DNA of 8,830 nt, taken from the NCBI GenBank assembly GCA_041745535.1, contig JBGTIS010000301.1:1-8830 (forward strand), read 5' to 3'. The notes under the pieces are model-generated. The model had not been told where the DNA came from, searched no databases, and saw only the letters and a list, made by a program, of their open reading frames with translations. How positions within the stretch are numbered: position 1 is the first letter of the stretch; each line of letters starts with the position of its first letter. This stretch comes from JBGTIS01 sp041745535. GTDB lineage: Bacteria > Bacteroidota > Bacteroidia > Cytophagales > Cyclobacteriaceae. The translations under genes and the position numbers were made by a program. Positions 1 to 7,234 of this stretch are shown piece by piece.

Positions 1-56
1 TGAACATGCTTCTATGTATAGTATCATACATAACATGTTACCTTCAAATTATCGCT

Positions 57-1517
57 ATGCGTAAACTGCTATTTACCTATACCCTTTGCTTAAGCAGCCT
101 GATCGGATTTACCAATCAACCTGTAGGAGAACTTCGGGCTGAACGGCCAAACATCATTTTTATTTTTGCCGATGACCAGGCCTCCTCCACCATCCATGCC
201 CTGGGCAATGAAGAGGTTATCACCCCTGCCCTGGATAAACTGGTTCGGGAAGGAGTCACTTTTACCCATGCCTATAACATGGGCGCCTGGAACGGGGCCG
301 TATGCATGGCTTCCCGGGCCATGATGATTACCGGAAGGTCGGTGTGGAGAGCGCATGCCTTAGACAAGGAATTGGGTGAGGGCCAGCATCACGATGAAAC
401 CTGGCCCAAGCTGATGGAAAAAGCTGGGTATAACACTTATATGACCGGCAAATGGCATGTGGCAGCCCCGGCACCCCAACTGTTTATGCAAACGGCCCAT
501 ATCAGACCCGGGATGCCCAATGATGTGCCCGAAGGCTATCACCGTCCGAAGGATGAGCAAGATAAAACCTGGCAGCCCTGGGATAAAAAGTTTGGGGGAT
601 TCTGGGAAGGTGGCACGCATTGGAGCGAAGTGCTGCGCAATGATGCGGTTGCTTTTATAGAAGATGCCGCTCAAAAAGACAAGCCCTTTTTTATGTACCT
701 GGCTTTTAATGCGGCGCACGATCCTCGTCAGTCTCCAAAGGAATATATAGAAAAATATCCCTTAGAGGAAGTATCGGTGCCGGAAAATTTTGTCGTGGCG
801 TACCCGTATAAAGAGGAGATGGGCAGTGGCAAAGACCTGCGCGATGAGCAGTTGGCACCATTTCCCCGTACTGAATATGCCGTAAAGGTGCACCGGCAGG
901 AATATTATGCCATCATTACCCATATGGATGAACAGATCCGGCAAATTATGGAGGCATTGGAAAAAAGCGGAAAGAAGGACAATACGTATATCTTCTTTAC
1001 GGCTGATCATGGCCTGGCCTGTGGCGAACATGGTTTGCTGGGCAAGCAAAATATGTTTGACCATAGCATCCGGGTGCCCTTTATGGTGGTGGGACCCGAT
1101 CTTCCCCAGGGAAAGAAAGTGGACGCGGATATTTACCTGCAGGATGTAATGGCCAGCAGCCTGGACCTGGCTGGTGTAAAACTTCCCAAATATGTGGAGT
1201 TTCACAGTCTGATGGACCTGGCTAGCGGAAAAAAAGATCAAAGCGCCTATCCGGCTATTTATGGTGGCTATATTAACTTTCAGCGCATGATTCGGAAGGA
1301 CGGGTACAAGCTCATTGTGTATCCGGAGGCAAACCGGGTGCTGTTGTACAACCTGGAAGAAGATCCCCATGAATTACAGGATCTGGCAGAGGATACTGCG
1401 TATGCTGATAAAATAAAGGAATTGTTCCGAAGCCTGCTTAAAATGCGGAAAGACCTGGATGATCCCCTGGATCTGAAGCAGATGTATCAGGAAATTACAA
1501 GCCAGTTAGGGCAATAA
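57..1517 (+). CDS. secreted sulfatase, formylglycine-dependent (S1 family)
   Basis: The protein hydrolyses a sulfate ester, probably on a sugar, outside the cytoplasm. The start at 57 gives 486 residues opening MRKLLFTYTLCLSSLIG, a signal peptide; an in-frame ATG at 6 would add 17 residues in front of it and is less likely. Visible sulfatase landmarks are PNIIFIFADD (metal-binding D39-D40), the catalytic signature CMASRAMMITG with C83 as the residue converted to formylglycine, GKWH at 131-134, TADHG at 315-319 and a lysine at 330 in LLGKQNMFDH. The C-terminal YNLEEDPHELQDLA block is present, so the gene looks complete. The signature has alanine where most members have proline (C-x-P-S-R); C-x-A-S-R is a tolerated variant. 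The substrate cannot be told from sequence alone. It is followed by another sulfatase on the same strand. A maturing enzyme (anSME or FGE) is not in the window. Confidence 0.93.
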   Translation: MRKLLFTYTLCLSSLIGFTNQPVGELRAERPNIIFIFADDQASSTIHALGNEEVITPALDKLVREGVTFTHAYNMGAWNGAVCMASRAMMITGRSVWRAHALDKELGEGQHHDETWPKLMEKAGYNTYMTGKWHVAAPAPQLFMQTAHIRPGMPNDVPEGYHRPKDEQDKTWQPWDKKFGGFWEGGTHWSEVLRNDAVAFIEDAAQKDKPFFMYLAFNAAHDPRQSPKEYIEKYPLEEVSVPENFVVAYPYKEEMGSGKDLRDEQLAPFPRTEYAVKVHRQEYYAIITHMDEQIRQIMEALEKSGKKDNTYIFFTADHGLACGEHGLLGKQNMFDHSIRVPFMVVGPDLPQGKKVDADIYLQDVMASSLDLAGVKLPKYVEFHSLMDLASGKKDQSAYPAIYGGYINFQRMIRKDGYKLIVYPEANRVLLYNLEEDPHELQDLAEDTAYADKIKELFRSLLKMRKDLDDPLDLKQMYQEITSQLGQ

Positions 1518-1531
1518 GCTCTAATAGCGGG

Positions 1532-1560
1532 AAGGGCCGGACATAATCCAATGCCCTTTT
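1532..1560 (+). terminator. weak candidate terminator after the first sulfatase
   Basis: AAGGGC (1532-1537) can pair with GCCCTT (1553-1558), followed by TTTTCTT. The stem is only 6 bp with a 15-base loop, so this is marginal. It starts 15 bases after the sulfatase stop, the right place for a terminator. The rest of the 189-base gap to the next gene shows no convincing structure; TACCTTTTG at 1666-1674 is near the Bacteroidota -7 consensus but lacks a well-spaced -33 element. Confidence 0.3.
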
Positions 1561-1706
1561 CTTCATTGTGCATAGCAAATCGCGCAGCGCAAACCTTTGG
1601 CTGGTAGGTTCGATACAGAAATAGTACTATTGTGCTTTATTCCGAATGCGTTTTGAAGACCCGTTTACCTTTTGCCAACCCACTAAAATAAAATATATCC
1701 CTAACT

Positions 1707-2567
1707 ATGAATTGTACTTTCCCACTGAAAACCATAATCTCTCCTGTTCAATCTTCGGAGAAAAATAAGGAGCTTCTGCACGTATTGTGGTGCCTATTGC
1801 TTTTAATTACCACCTGTTTGTCGGCTTGCCAAAGCAGGGAACAGAACGATGAGAAAGCAGCACCGGCGAGCAGACCTAATATTATATTCATTATGTCGGA
1901 CGATCATACTACCCAGGCCTTTGGGATTTACAACAGCAGACTGGCTTCCTTAAATCCTACCCCCGTACTGGACTCGCTGGCCAATGAAGGAATCATCTTT
2001 GATCAGGCATTTTGCACCAACTCTATCTGCACACCCAGCCGGGCCAACATCATGACCGGACAGTACAGCCAAACCAATGGCATGCTGGATTTGGATGGCG
2101 CGCTTCCGGCGGAAAAACAGTACCTGGCCATGGAGATGAAAAAACTGGGTTATCAGACTGCCATCATCGGCAAATGGCACCTGAAAGAGGAGCCAGCAAA
2201 ATTCGACTATTATGAAGTGCTGCCCGGGCAGGGCAAATACTTTGACCCTGAGTTTCGCAAAAAAGGGGAAGGCAGCTGGCCTGATAACCTGGTAAGCTAT
2301 GAAGGACACTCTTCCGATATTATTACCGACCGAACCCTGGACTGGCTGGAAAAATCATATTCGATAGAGCAAACACCCGCTGCCTGGGAATTTTACGATT
2401 TGAGCAAAGACCCACAGGAAGTACACAATGTATATGGTGATCCGGCTTATAAGGAAATTATCGCGGACATGAAGCAGCAACTGCGGGAGAAGCGGGAAGC
2501 TTTACATGAAACCGATGAAAAATTCCCTCATATTCAAAAAGTCATTGAAGCGCACTGGGATAATTGA
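1707..2567 (+). CDS. sulfatase lipoprotein with a large internal deletion, probably inactive
   Basis: The 286-residue product has the first and last parts of an S1 sulfatase but not the middle. A long N-region is followed by LLLLITTCLSAC, a lipobox with C41 as the likely lipidated cysteine. RPNIIFIMSDD carries D65-D66, the signature CTPSRANIMTG is canonical with C108, and GKWH lies at 155-158. The sequence runs to TDRTLDWLEK (about residue 216), where intact relatives continue with a KPFF...APHD segment and later a DHG metal site. Here it jumps to TPAAWEFYDLSKDPQEVHNVY, the usual C-terminal block. About 200-250 residues seem to be missing against the usual 480-550, in frame, removing the second half of the metal site. 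The reading frame is open, so a stable but inactive protein is possible. It belongs to the same forward cluster as the intact sulfatase but is not a recent copy of it (different signature and lipobox). Confidence 0.85.
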   Translation: MNCTFPLKTIISPVQSSEKNKELLHVLWCLLLLITTCLSACQSREQNDEKAAPASRPNIIFIMSDDHTTQAFGIYNSRLASLNPTPVLDSLANEGIIFDQAFCTNSICTPSRANIMTGQYSQTNGMLDLDGALPAEKQYLAMEMKKLGYQTAIIGKWHLKEEPAKFDYYEVLPGQGKYFDPEFRKKGEGSWPDNLVSYEGHSSDIITDRTLDWLEKSYSIEQTPAAWEFYDLSKDPQEVHNVYGDPAYKEIIADMKQQLREKREALHETDEKFPHIQKVIEAHWDN

Positions 2568-2665
2568 TGTCTGTAATTAAAGCTATGGGCAAAGCATTGA
2601 TCAGTTGGAATATAATCAATTTAGCAGACTTTGAACAGGGTTGAAAAACGTAATAAATAAGTAAA

Positions 2666-3148
2666 ATGGAGATCAGGAAGGCGAGATCAGAAGATTATGA
2701 TGCTGTTTGGGAAATTTTCAGCAAGGTAATTACCACCGGAGACACCTATGTGTTTAGTCCTGATACAAAGAAAACAGATCTTTCCAAACATTGGTTCGCG
2801 CCTTATATGCATACCTACGTGGCGGAAGAAAATGGCAAAATTCTAGGCACGTATATTATGAAGCCAAATCAAATTGATTTGGGAGCGCATATTGCCAATG
2901 CCGGTTACATGGTGCATCCCGATGCCCAGGGAAAGGGCGTTGGGAAAATGCTTTGCGAGCATTCCATTGAAAAAGCCAGGTCACTGGGATATAAGGCGAT
3001 TCAATTTAATATCGTAGTAAGTACCAATCAGGCAGCGGTAAGGCTTTGGAAGCAATATGGGTTTGAGATTATCGGAACTATTCCTGAAGGATTTAAGCAT
3101 TTGAAATTAGGCTATGTGGATGCGTATATCATGTACAGGAAATTATAA
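2666..3148 (+). CDS. GNAT family N-acetyltransferase
   Basis: A 160-residue cytoplasmic GNAT-fold enzyme that transfers an acetyl group from acetyl-CoA to an amine; the acceptor is unknown. The protein starts MEIRKARSEDYDAVWEIF, the usual first strand and helix. The acetyl-CoA pyrophosphate loop is seen in HPDAQGKGVGKML, with Q88-x-x-G91-x-G93. The motif B region VSTNQAAVRLWKQYGFEIIGT (118-138) and the closing EGFKHLKLGYVDAYIMYRKL are typical of phosphinothricin/amino-acid acetyltransferase-like members. Length is normal for one domain. It sits 98 bases after the deleted sulfatase and 32 bases before the aldo/keto reductase, so it could be cotranscribed with the latter, but nothing connects its chemistry with sugar oxidation. 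The start is preceded by an A-rich stretch and no Shine-Dalgarno sequence. Confidence 0.93.
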   Translation: MEIRKARSEDYDAVWEIFSKVITTGDTYVFSPDTKKTDLSKHWFAPYMHTYVAEENGKILGTYIMKPNQIDLGAHIANAGYMVHPDAQGKGVGKMLCEHSIEKARSLGYKAIQFNIVVSTNQAAVRLWKQYGFEIIGTIPEGFKHLKLGYVDAYIMYRKL

Positions 3149-3180
3149 TGACACCATATTTGAAGTAGTTTGATTAAAAT

Positions 3181-4158
3181 ATGACAAATACAACCAAAAC
3201 GAGGCCTACCTATAATTCAGCCATCAATGGTGCTGATCACCTATTTGAATATGGCAGCCGCCTGGTGTATGGCACCTCCGGACTGGGAGGTGTCTGGGGA
3301 AAAGTGGACGAGGAAGAATCCATTCAATGCTTGCTTTATGCTTTTGAAAACGGGATTTCTTCTGTGGATACTTCTCCTTCTTATAACCGGAGTGAGGAAT
3401 TTGTAGGCAAAGCCCTGCGCAGGTGGCCGGGAAAACAACCTTTTATCAGCACCAAAGTAGGCAGGCTGCCCGCTGAAAAAGCCGATGAATGTTATGTAGA
3501 TTATTCGGCAGCAAGTATGCGAAGCAGCGTACTGAGGAGCCTGGACAGACTGGGGGTGGAGCAGATAGACCTGTTGTTTTTGCATGAACCGCATCTGGTG
3601 CCGCTGGAAAATATGGAAAGCATTCTGGAAACGCTGCAAGGGTTCAAAGCCGATGGACTAACCAGAATGGTAGGATTAGGCGGCAACCCCACCGAAGAAT
3701 TTCTGCCTTTTATCACCGCCGAAAACTTTCAGGTGGTATCCGGTTATTTGAAAATGGATGCCTGTAACCTCACGGCTTTTGAAAGAGACATACCACATTT
3801 CCAACAACAGGGAGTGGCCTATTACGCGGCTTCCGCGTTGCACATGGCCCTGCTGGGAAACCGTTTTGAAAGTTATGCCGCTAATCCACCCCATACCGAA
3901 TGGATTACCGCTGTGGATGTGCAGACGGCCAAAGCCGTGCATGCCATTGCTATCAAATACGACTTACCGCTTTCTTCCCTGGCGCAGCGCTATCTGTTTT
4001 CCATCAAAGAAGCCGACCGGGTGGTGATGGGCGCCCGCAAGATCAGCCAGATACAATCCACCGTCAGCGACTGGCAGCAGGGAGTATTGCCTGAAACCAT
4101 CTTTAATGAAGTAACAAAAACTATCCTTGAAACTCGAAGAAACCAGAATACTCAATGA
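3181..4158 (+). CDS. aldo/keto reductase, L-fucose/L-galactose dehydrogenase-like
   Basis: A 325-residue soluble NAD(P)-dependent oxidoreductase with the aldo/keto reductase barrel. The catalytic tetrad is visible: D63 and Y68 in VDTSPSYNRSE, K92 in ISTKVGR and H135 in LLFLHEPH. The C-terminal cofactor region is recognisable in SLAQRYLFS and VVMGARKISQI. The VYGTSGLGG opening and the DTSPSY and TKVGR segments resemble the branch that contains L-fucose dehydrogenase, D-threo-aldose 1-dehydrogenase and plant L-galactose dehydrogenase, which oxidise an aldose at C1 to the lactone. Its stop overlaps the start of the following dehydrogenase (ATGA), so the two are translated together and probably act in one pathway. 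The exact sugar is inference; oxidation of L-fucose, L-galactose or D-arabinose is the best guess. A general-purpose carbonyl reductase cannot be excluded. Confidence 0.9.
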   Translation: MTNTTKTRPTYNSAINGADHLFEYGSRLVYGTSGLGGVWGKVDEEESIQCLLYAFENGISSVDTSPSYNRSEEFVGKALRRWPGKQPFISTKVGRLPAEKADECYVDYSAASMRSSVLRSLDRLGVEQIDLLFLHEPHLVPLENMESILETLQGFKADGLTRMVGLGGNPTEEFLPFITAENFQVVSGYLKMDACNLTAFERDIPHFQQQGVAYYAASALHMALLGNRFESYAANPPHTEWITAVDVQTAKAVHAIAIKYDLPLSSLAQRYLFSIKEADRVVMGARKISQIQSTVSDWQQGVLPETIFNEVTKTILETRRNQNTQ

Positions 4159-5174
4159 AAACACTTGTATTAGAAAAACCGGGAAAATTCAACTATACTG
4201 AAACCACACTGGATCAGCATCTTCAGCCGTACGAAGCCCTGCTGAAGGTGCACCGCATTGGTATTTGTGGCACCGATTACCACGCCTATGGTGGCAATCA
4301 GCCTTTCTTTTCCTATCCCAGAATTCTGGGACACGAACTGGGCGTGGAAGTGCTGCAAGTAGGTGAGCAGGTAACCAATGTGCAACCAGGCGACCGGTGT
4401 TCGGTAGAACCTTATCAGAATACTACCCGGGATCAGGCGGTACGCAGAGGTTTTACCAATTGTGGTGAGAATATATCCGTACTGGGGGTACACCAGGATG
4501 GCGGGATGCGGGAGTATATCAAAGTACCCGCCCGCTACCTGCACAAATCTAACCAGCTCAGCTATGAGCAACTGGCGGTGATAGAACCTCTGGGCATCGG
4601 CTGCCATGCGGTAAACCGTGCGGGTGTACAATCGGATGACCTGGTGCTGGTAGTAGGTTCAGGCCCGATTGGGCTGGCAGCTGTGATCTTTGCTACCGCT
4701 GCCGGAGCAAAAACGGTGGTAATGGACCTCAACGAAGATCGGCTGGCTTTCGCGGCCAGGGTTACAGATATTGCCAGTACAGTGGTAGCGGGCAGGGAAG
4801 ATACTTTGGAAAAGCTCAAAGCGCGATTTGATGGCGACCTGCCCACTGTGGTATTCGATGCCACCGGCAACAAACATTCCATGGGAAAAGCACTGGAATA
4901 TGCCGCACCGGCAGGCAGAATCGTATTTATTGGTCTGTTTCAGGGTGATTTTTCCTTTCACGATCCTTATTTCCATAAAAAAGAGCTGACCCTGATGGCC
5001 AGTCGCAATGCCTTATCCGCTGATTTTAGACAAATTATCCAAATGATGGAGGATGGTAAAATCAATGTAGACCGATGGATCACCCATCACAGTAGCTTTG
5101 AAGAAATGGCAGGACAGTTTGATACCTGGCTGAAGCCAGAATCTAAAGTGATCAAAGCAGTTGTTTCTTTTTAA
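4155..5174 (+). CDS. LgoD-like zinc-dependent alcohol dehydrogenase (sugar-acid dehydrogenase)
   Basis: A 339-residue medium-chain dehydrogenase. Catalytic zinc ligands are C38 (GICGTD), H60-E61 (LGHE) and E144 (IEPLGIG). The nucleotide fold has G168-S-G-P-I-G173 and ends its second strand in VVMD191, an acid that favours NAD over NADP. GGNQPFFSYPR, ISVLGVHQDGG, FDATGNKHSM and HKKELTLMASRNA match, as I remember it, E. coli L-galactonate-5-dehydrogenase LgoD (YjjN) closely, so an aldonate or related polyol acid is the likely substrate. The lobe that normally binds a structural zinc keeps its length, but the four cysteine positions read T90, D93, V96 and G104, so that zinc should be absent. Translation is coupled to the aldo/keto reductase through a 4-base overlap. 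No clear terminator follows; the gene converges on a decayed reverse-strand sulfatase. Confidence 0.92.
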   Translation: MKTLVLEKPGKFNYTETTLDQHLQPYEALLKVHRIGICGTDYHAYGGNQPFFSYPRILGHELGVEVLQVGEQVTNVQPGDRCSVEPYQNTTRDQAVRRGFTNCGENISVLGVHQDGGMREYIKVPARYLHKSNQLSYEQLAVIEPLGIGCHAVNRAGVQSDDLVLVVGSGPIGLAAVIFATAAGAKTVVMDLNEDRLAFAARVTDIASTVVAGREDTLEKLKARFDGDLPTVVFDATGNKHSMGKALEYAAPAGRIVFIGLFQGDFSFHDPYFHKKELTLMASRNALSADFRQIIQMMEDGKINVDRWITHHSSFEEMAGQFDTWLKPESKVIKAVVSF

Positions 5175-5254
5175 TAATGTTCACTTAATTCCTTTTTTTA
5201 TGGCAACCTGATCCAATGAAGCTTTAAATAAAAATTTCAGAACATTAAATAATT

Positions 5255-6362
5255 TCACAAGAGGGGTTTTACCCCCTTACTTTCACCGGGGTAAGCAGGT
5301 GCCTCCCCGGAAGCAATAATTCAAAAATAATCAAAGGGGCACTGGCAGATTCTTCAAAGAGGGTACGCTTTTGCCAAATGCCGTTGTGCTCTCCTAAATG
5401 ATAACCATGGTCGCTCCACAGTACGATGATCGTATTTTCTATAATTCCCTCTTCGGCCAGGGCATCTAAGATCCGGCCCAATTGTGCATCGATAAAGGAA
5501 ACACTGGCATAATAAGCCTGTAGGGCTTCCAGACAGACTTTTTTATCCAGTCCATAGTTAGGAATGGAATTGTTGTGGGCAAATGCAGCCAATGGGATAT
5601 CTTCCCGATCACCTTTGGGTACGGCACGCAATTTCATGGCATCAGGCGGATAGAGGTCAAAATACTTGTTGGGGGCCACATAGGGGGTATGGGGTCTGAA
5701 AAAACCTACCCCCAGAAAAAAAGGTTTCTCTTTATGGTCTTTTATCATTTTAATGGCCTGGGTGGCCACCATACCATCCGTCTGCTCTTTGTCATCGCCC
5801 TCAGCTTGTAACCAGCTTAAAGCAGCACTAATTTTTTTATGCGGTTCCGCATTGGTAATCAGGTCTTCTTCCTGGGTATCTCGTCCTTTCGGGTTAAAAA
5901 CCTCATCCCAGGATAGCGAATCGTCCAGCCCATTGGTGCCTATGCCGGCTGGCACATCATAGTGATATATTTTGCCAACCCGACCGGCCCACCATCCATG
6001 CTGACGAAAAGGCTGGGGAGTGTAACCACATCCGGCACCTCATCACGAAAATGCCTGTCCAGGTCATATACTTTGATTACATCGGGGCGTAAACCGGTAA
6101 GCACAGAAGCCCGGGTAGGATTGCACAGCGGTAGCTGACAATAGGCGTTATTAAATTGGACACCCATGTTGGCCAGTCGGTCAAAATTTGGAGTCTTTGC
6201 TATTTCATTTCCATAACTCTCCAGCATAGGACCTAAATCGTCTACAGCGATGAATAGTACATTCGGCTTTTTGGTTTTTATGTCACTACAGCTCAGAAAA
6301 TTGGCAGCAAGCAGTAAAAAAATAATGAAAACGGGATTCCGCTTGGATAATTTACAAGTCAT
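5255..6362 (-). pseudogene. iduronate-2-sulfatase-like gene, frameshifted twice and truncated at its 3' end
   Basis: The start is placed at the ATG at 6362, giving MTCKLSKRNPVFIIFLLLAANFLSC, a lipoprotein-type signal with C25; a longer frame begins only at TTG 6413. DD41-42, the signature CNPTRASVLTG with C80, PHTPYVAP and SDHGYHLGEH identify an iduronate-2-sulfatase-like S1 enzyme. Near 6007-6010 the frame breaks: the open frame runs into SMDGGPVGLAKYI, whereas the next frame reads RQHGWWAGRVGKIYHYDVP, the expected GK-x-x-H region, as though one base of an A tract were lost. The body then runs to SASAPLII at about 5330 and shifts again at a short tandem duplication. Reading the third frame restores ASGEAPAYPGES and more until TGA at 5255-5257. 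The final 100-plus residues of the family are missing. Without a frame correction the product is inactive. Two sequencing errors could mimic the frameshifts but not the lost 3' end. Confidence 0.8.
5315..5335. repeat. imperfect 11/10-base tandem duplication
   Basis: On the + strand AATAATTCAAA (5315-5325) is followed at once by AATAATCAAA (5326-5335). Taking out the 11-base unit would join the iduronate-2-sulfatase frame ending ...APLII to the downstream frame beginning ASGEAPAYPGES. This makes the duplication the likely cause of the second frameshift in the reverse-strand sulfatase. Confidence 0.6.
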
Positions 6363-6373
6363 GAAATTTGAAA

Positions 6374-6556
6374 TTATGGGTGCGCTGGTGATAACATTTT
6401 TGGTGCCGGCCAATTTTCTATCAGTTGGGCATCAGTCAGCCTTAGTTCTTCGGTTAGTTTGTTTCGAAAATAAGCAAGCTTTTCCTGATAAGAACCTTCC
6501 AGGGCTAATATACCCTTATTTCGCAACGGATAAAATCTAAACAGCACTGAAAAGCG
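6374..6556 (-). pseudogene. orphan C-terminal fragment, possibly of another sulfatase
   Basis: The reverse strand has an open frame of 60 codons from just after a TAA (6557-6559) to a TAA at 6374-6376, with no ATG near its beginning. From about residue 18 it reads ALEGSYQEKLAYFRNKLTEE and continues LRLTDAQLIENWPAP. This resembles the amphipathic tail that ends many sulfatases (DPAY..KL..LR..L...L), but that match is from memory and weak. Its stop lies 11 bases before the iduronate-2-sulfatase start, the spacing expected of an upstream operon partner. The 5' side runs directly into the terminator of the cytochrome gene, so the body of the gene was probably deleted with a breakpoint somewhere in 6500-6556. 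It could instead be a chance frame. Confidence 0.45.
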
Positions 6557-6557
6557 T

Positions 6558-6584
6558 TAGCCGCTGTAAAATAAACAGCGGCTA
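6558..6584 (-). terminator. intrinsic terminator of the cytochrome c gene
   Basis: A perfect 10-bp inverted repeat, TAGCCGCTGT (6558-6567) and ACAGCGGCTA (6575-6584), encloses a 7-base AT loop. Read on the reverse strand it comes 32 bases after the cytochrome stop and is followed by AACGCTTTTC, a short T run. The position and the stem strength make it the end of that transcript; the T tract is short, so efficiency is uncertain. Confidence 0.7.
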
Positions 6585-6616
6585 TTCTACTACTTCTTTG
6601 CGTACTGACTGTTAGG

Positions 6617-7210
6617 CTAATGTTGATGCTTTTCTGTTTCACTATTTTCTTTTTGAGGTGTTTTCCCTTCCTGCATTGCTTCATACCATTGGGCAATGGC
6701 TTGATACGCTTCAGGAGACAGATCAGGTAGTTGCCGAACCAAGGCCGTGACCCCCCAGATGGCATCATCTGAATGAGTAGGGCCTAAGGCCATCATGCCT
6801 GTATCTTTAATCCCGTGTTTCAGAATCCAGTAAAGCTCAGCGTCAGTCCACTGCCCAACAACTTCTTTCTTGGTTAGGTCAGGTGCTTCCGGATAGATAA
6901 CCATCCAGGGGGCTGCCTGCTGTCCGGGTGCGCCATGGCATGGCTGGCAGGCGGCACTATAGTGCCCATAAAACTGCCTGGCAAAGCTTAGATCCAGCAG
7001 GTCTATAGTGTCAGGCACCTGTATATCTCTGGCATGGTGACGAATTGAATTTTTCATCGTTGTTCGCAATACCCACTCCACAGGTTTTGAGTGTCCATCG
7101 GTAGCGCCAACATGATATAACCCTTTAAAGATAACTGAAAGAAAAGCGGTCAGTACTATCAGGGACGTGCCAAGCAGGAGGAAGGCGCGAATAATTGACT
7201 TTTTTTTCAT
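6617..7210 (-). CDS. membrane-anchored monohaem cytochrome c
   Basis: A 197-residue protein with one N-terminal hydrophobic segment (about 6-29, after MKKKSIIR) that serves as an uncleaved anchor or signal, placing the rest in the periplasm. Haem c attaches at C88-Q-P-C91-H92 in SAACQPCHGAPG; the distal ligand is probably M139 or M140 in KDTGMMALGPTH. About 65 residues separate anchor and haem site, and the C-terminus is a charged, histidine-bearing tail (TEKHQH). The sequence looks like the single-haem class I cytochromes that pass electrons to terminal oxidases or oxidise small substrates, but no partner oxidase is nearby, so the role is open. A candidate 40-residue gene lies 24 bases upstream on the same strand, and a hairpin terminator follows. 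Its stop is TAG. No lesion is visible. Confidence 0.93.
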   Translation of the reverse strand: MKKKSIIRAFLLLGTSLIVLTAFLSVIFKGLYHVGATDGHSKPVEWVLRTTMKNSIRHHARDIQVPDTIDLLDLSFARQFYGHYSAACQPCHGAPGQQAAPWMVIYPEAPDLTKKEVVGQWTDAELYWILKHGIKDTGMMALGPTHSDDAIWGVTALVRQLPDLSPEAYQAIAQWYEAMQEGKTPQKENSETEKHQH

Positions 7211-7234
7211 GGTGATTTTTTGTTAAATAGTTGT

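Noticed and set aside
762..1370. Long reverse-strand open frame of 202 codons opposite the first sulfatase
   Set aside because: It lies wholly within an intact, well-supported gene and its protein has no recognisable domain; it is a by-product of codon bias.
5175..5247. TAATGTTC ... GAACATTA 8-base inverted repeat
   Set aside because: Arms are short and about 57 bases apart in AT-rich DNA; expected by chance.
5269..5294. TTACCCC / GGGGTAA inverted repeat with 12-base loop between the convergent dehydrogenase and sulfatase remnant
   Set aside because: It has no T run on either side and falls inside the recovered coding frame of the sulfatase, so it is not a convincing terminator.
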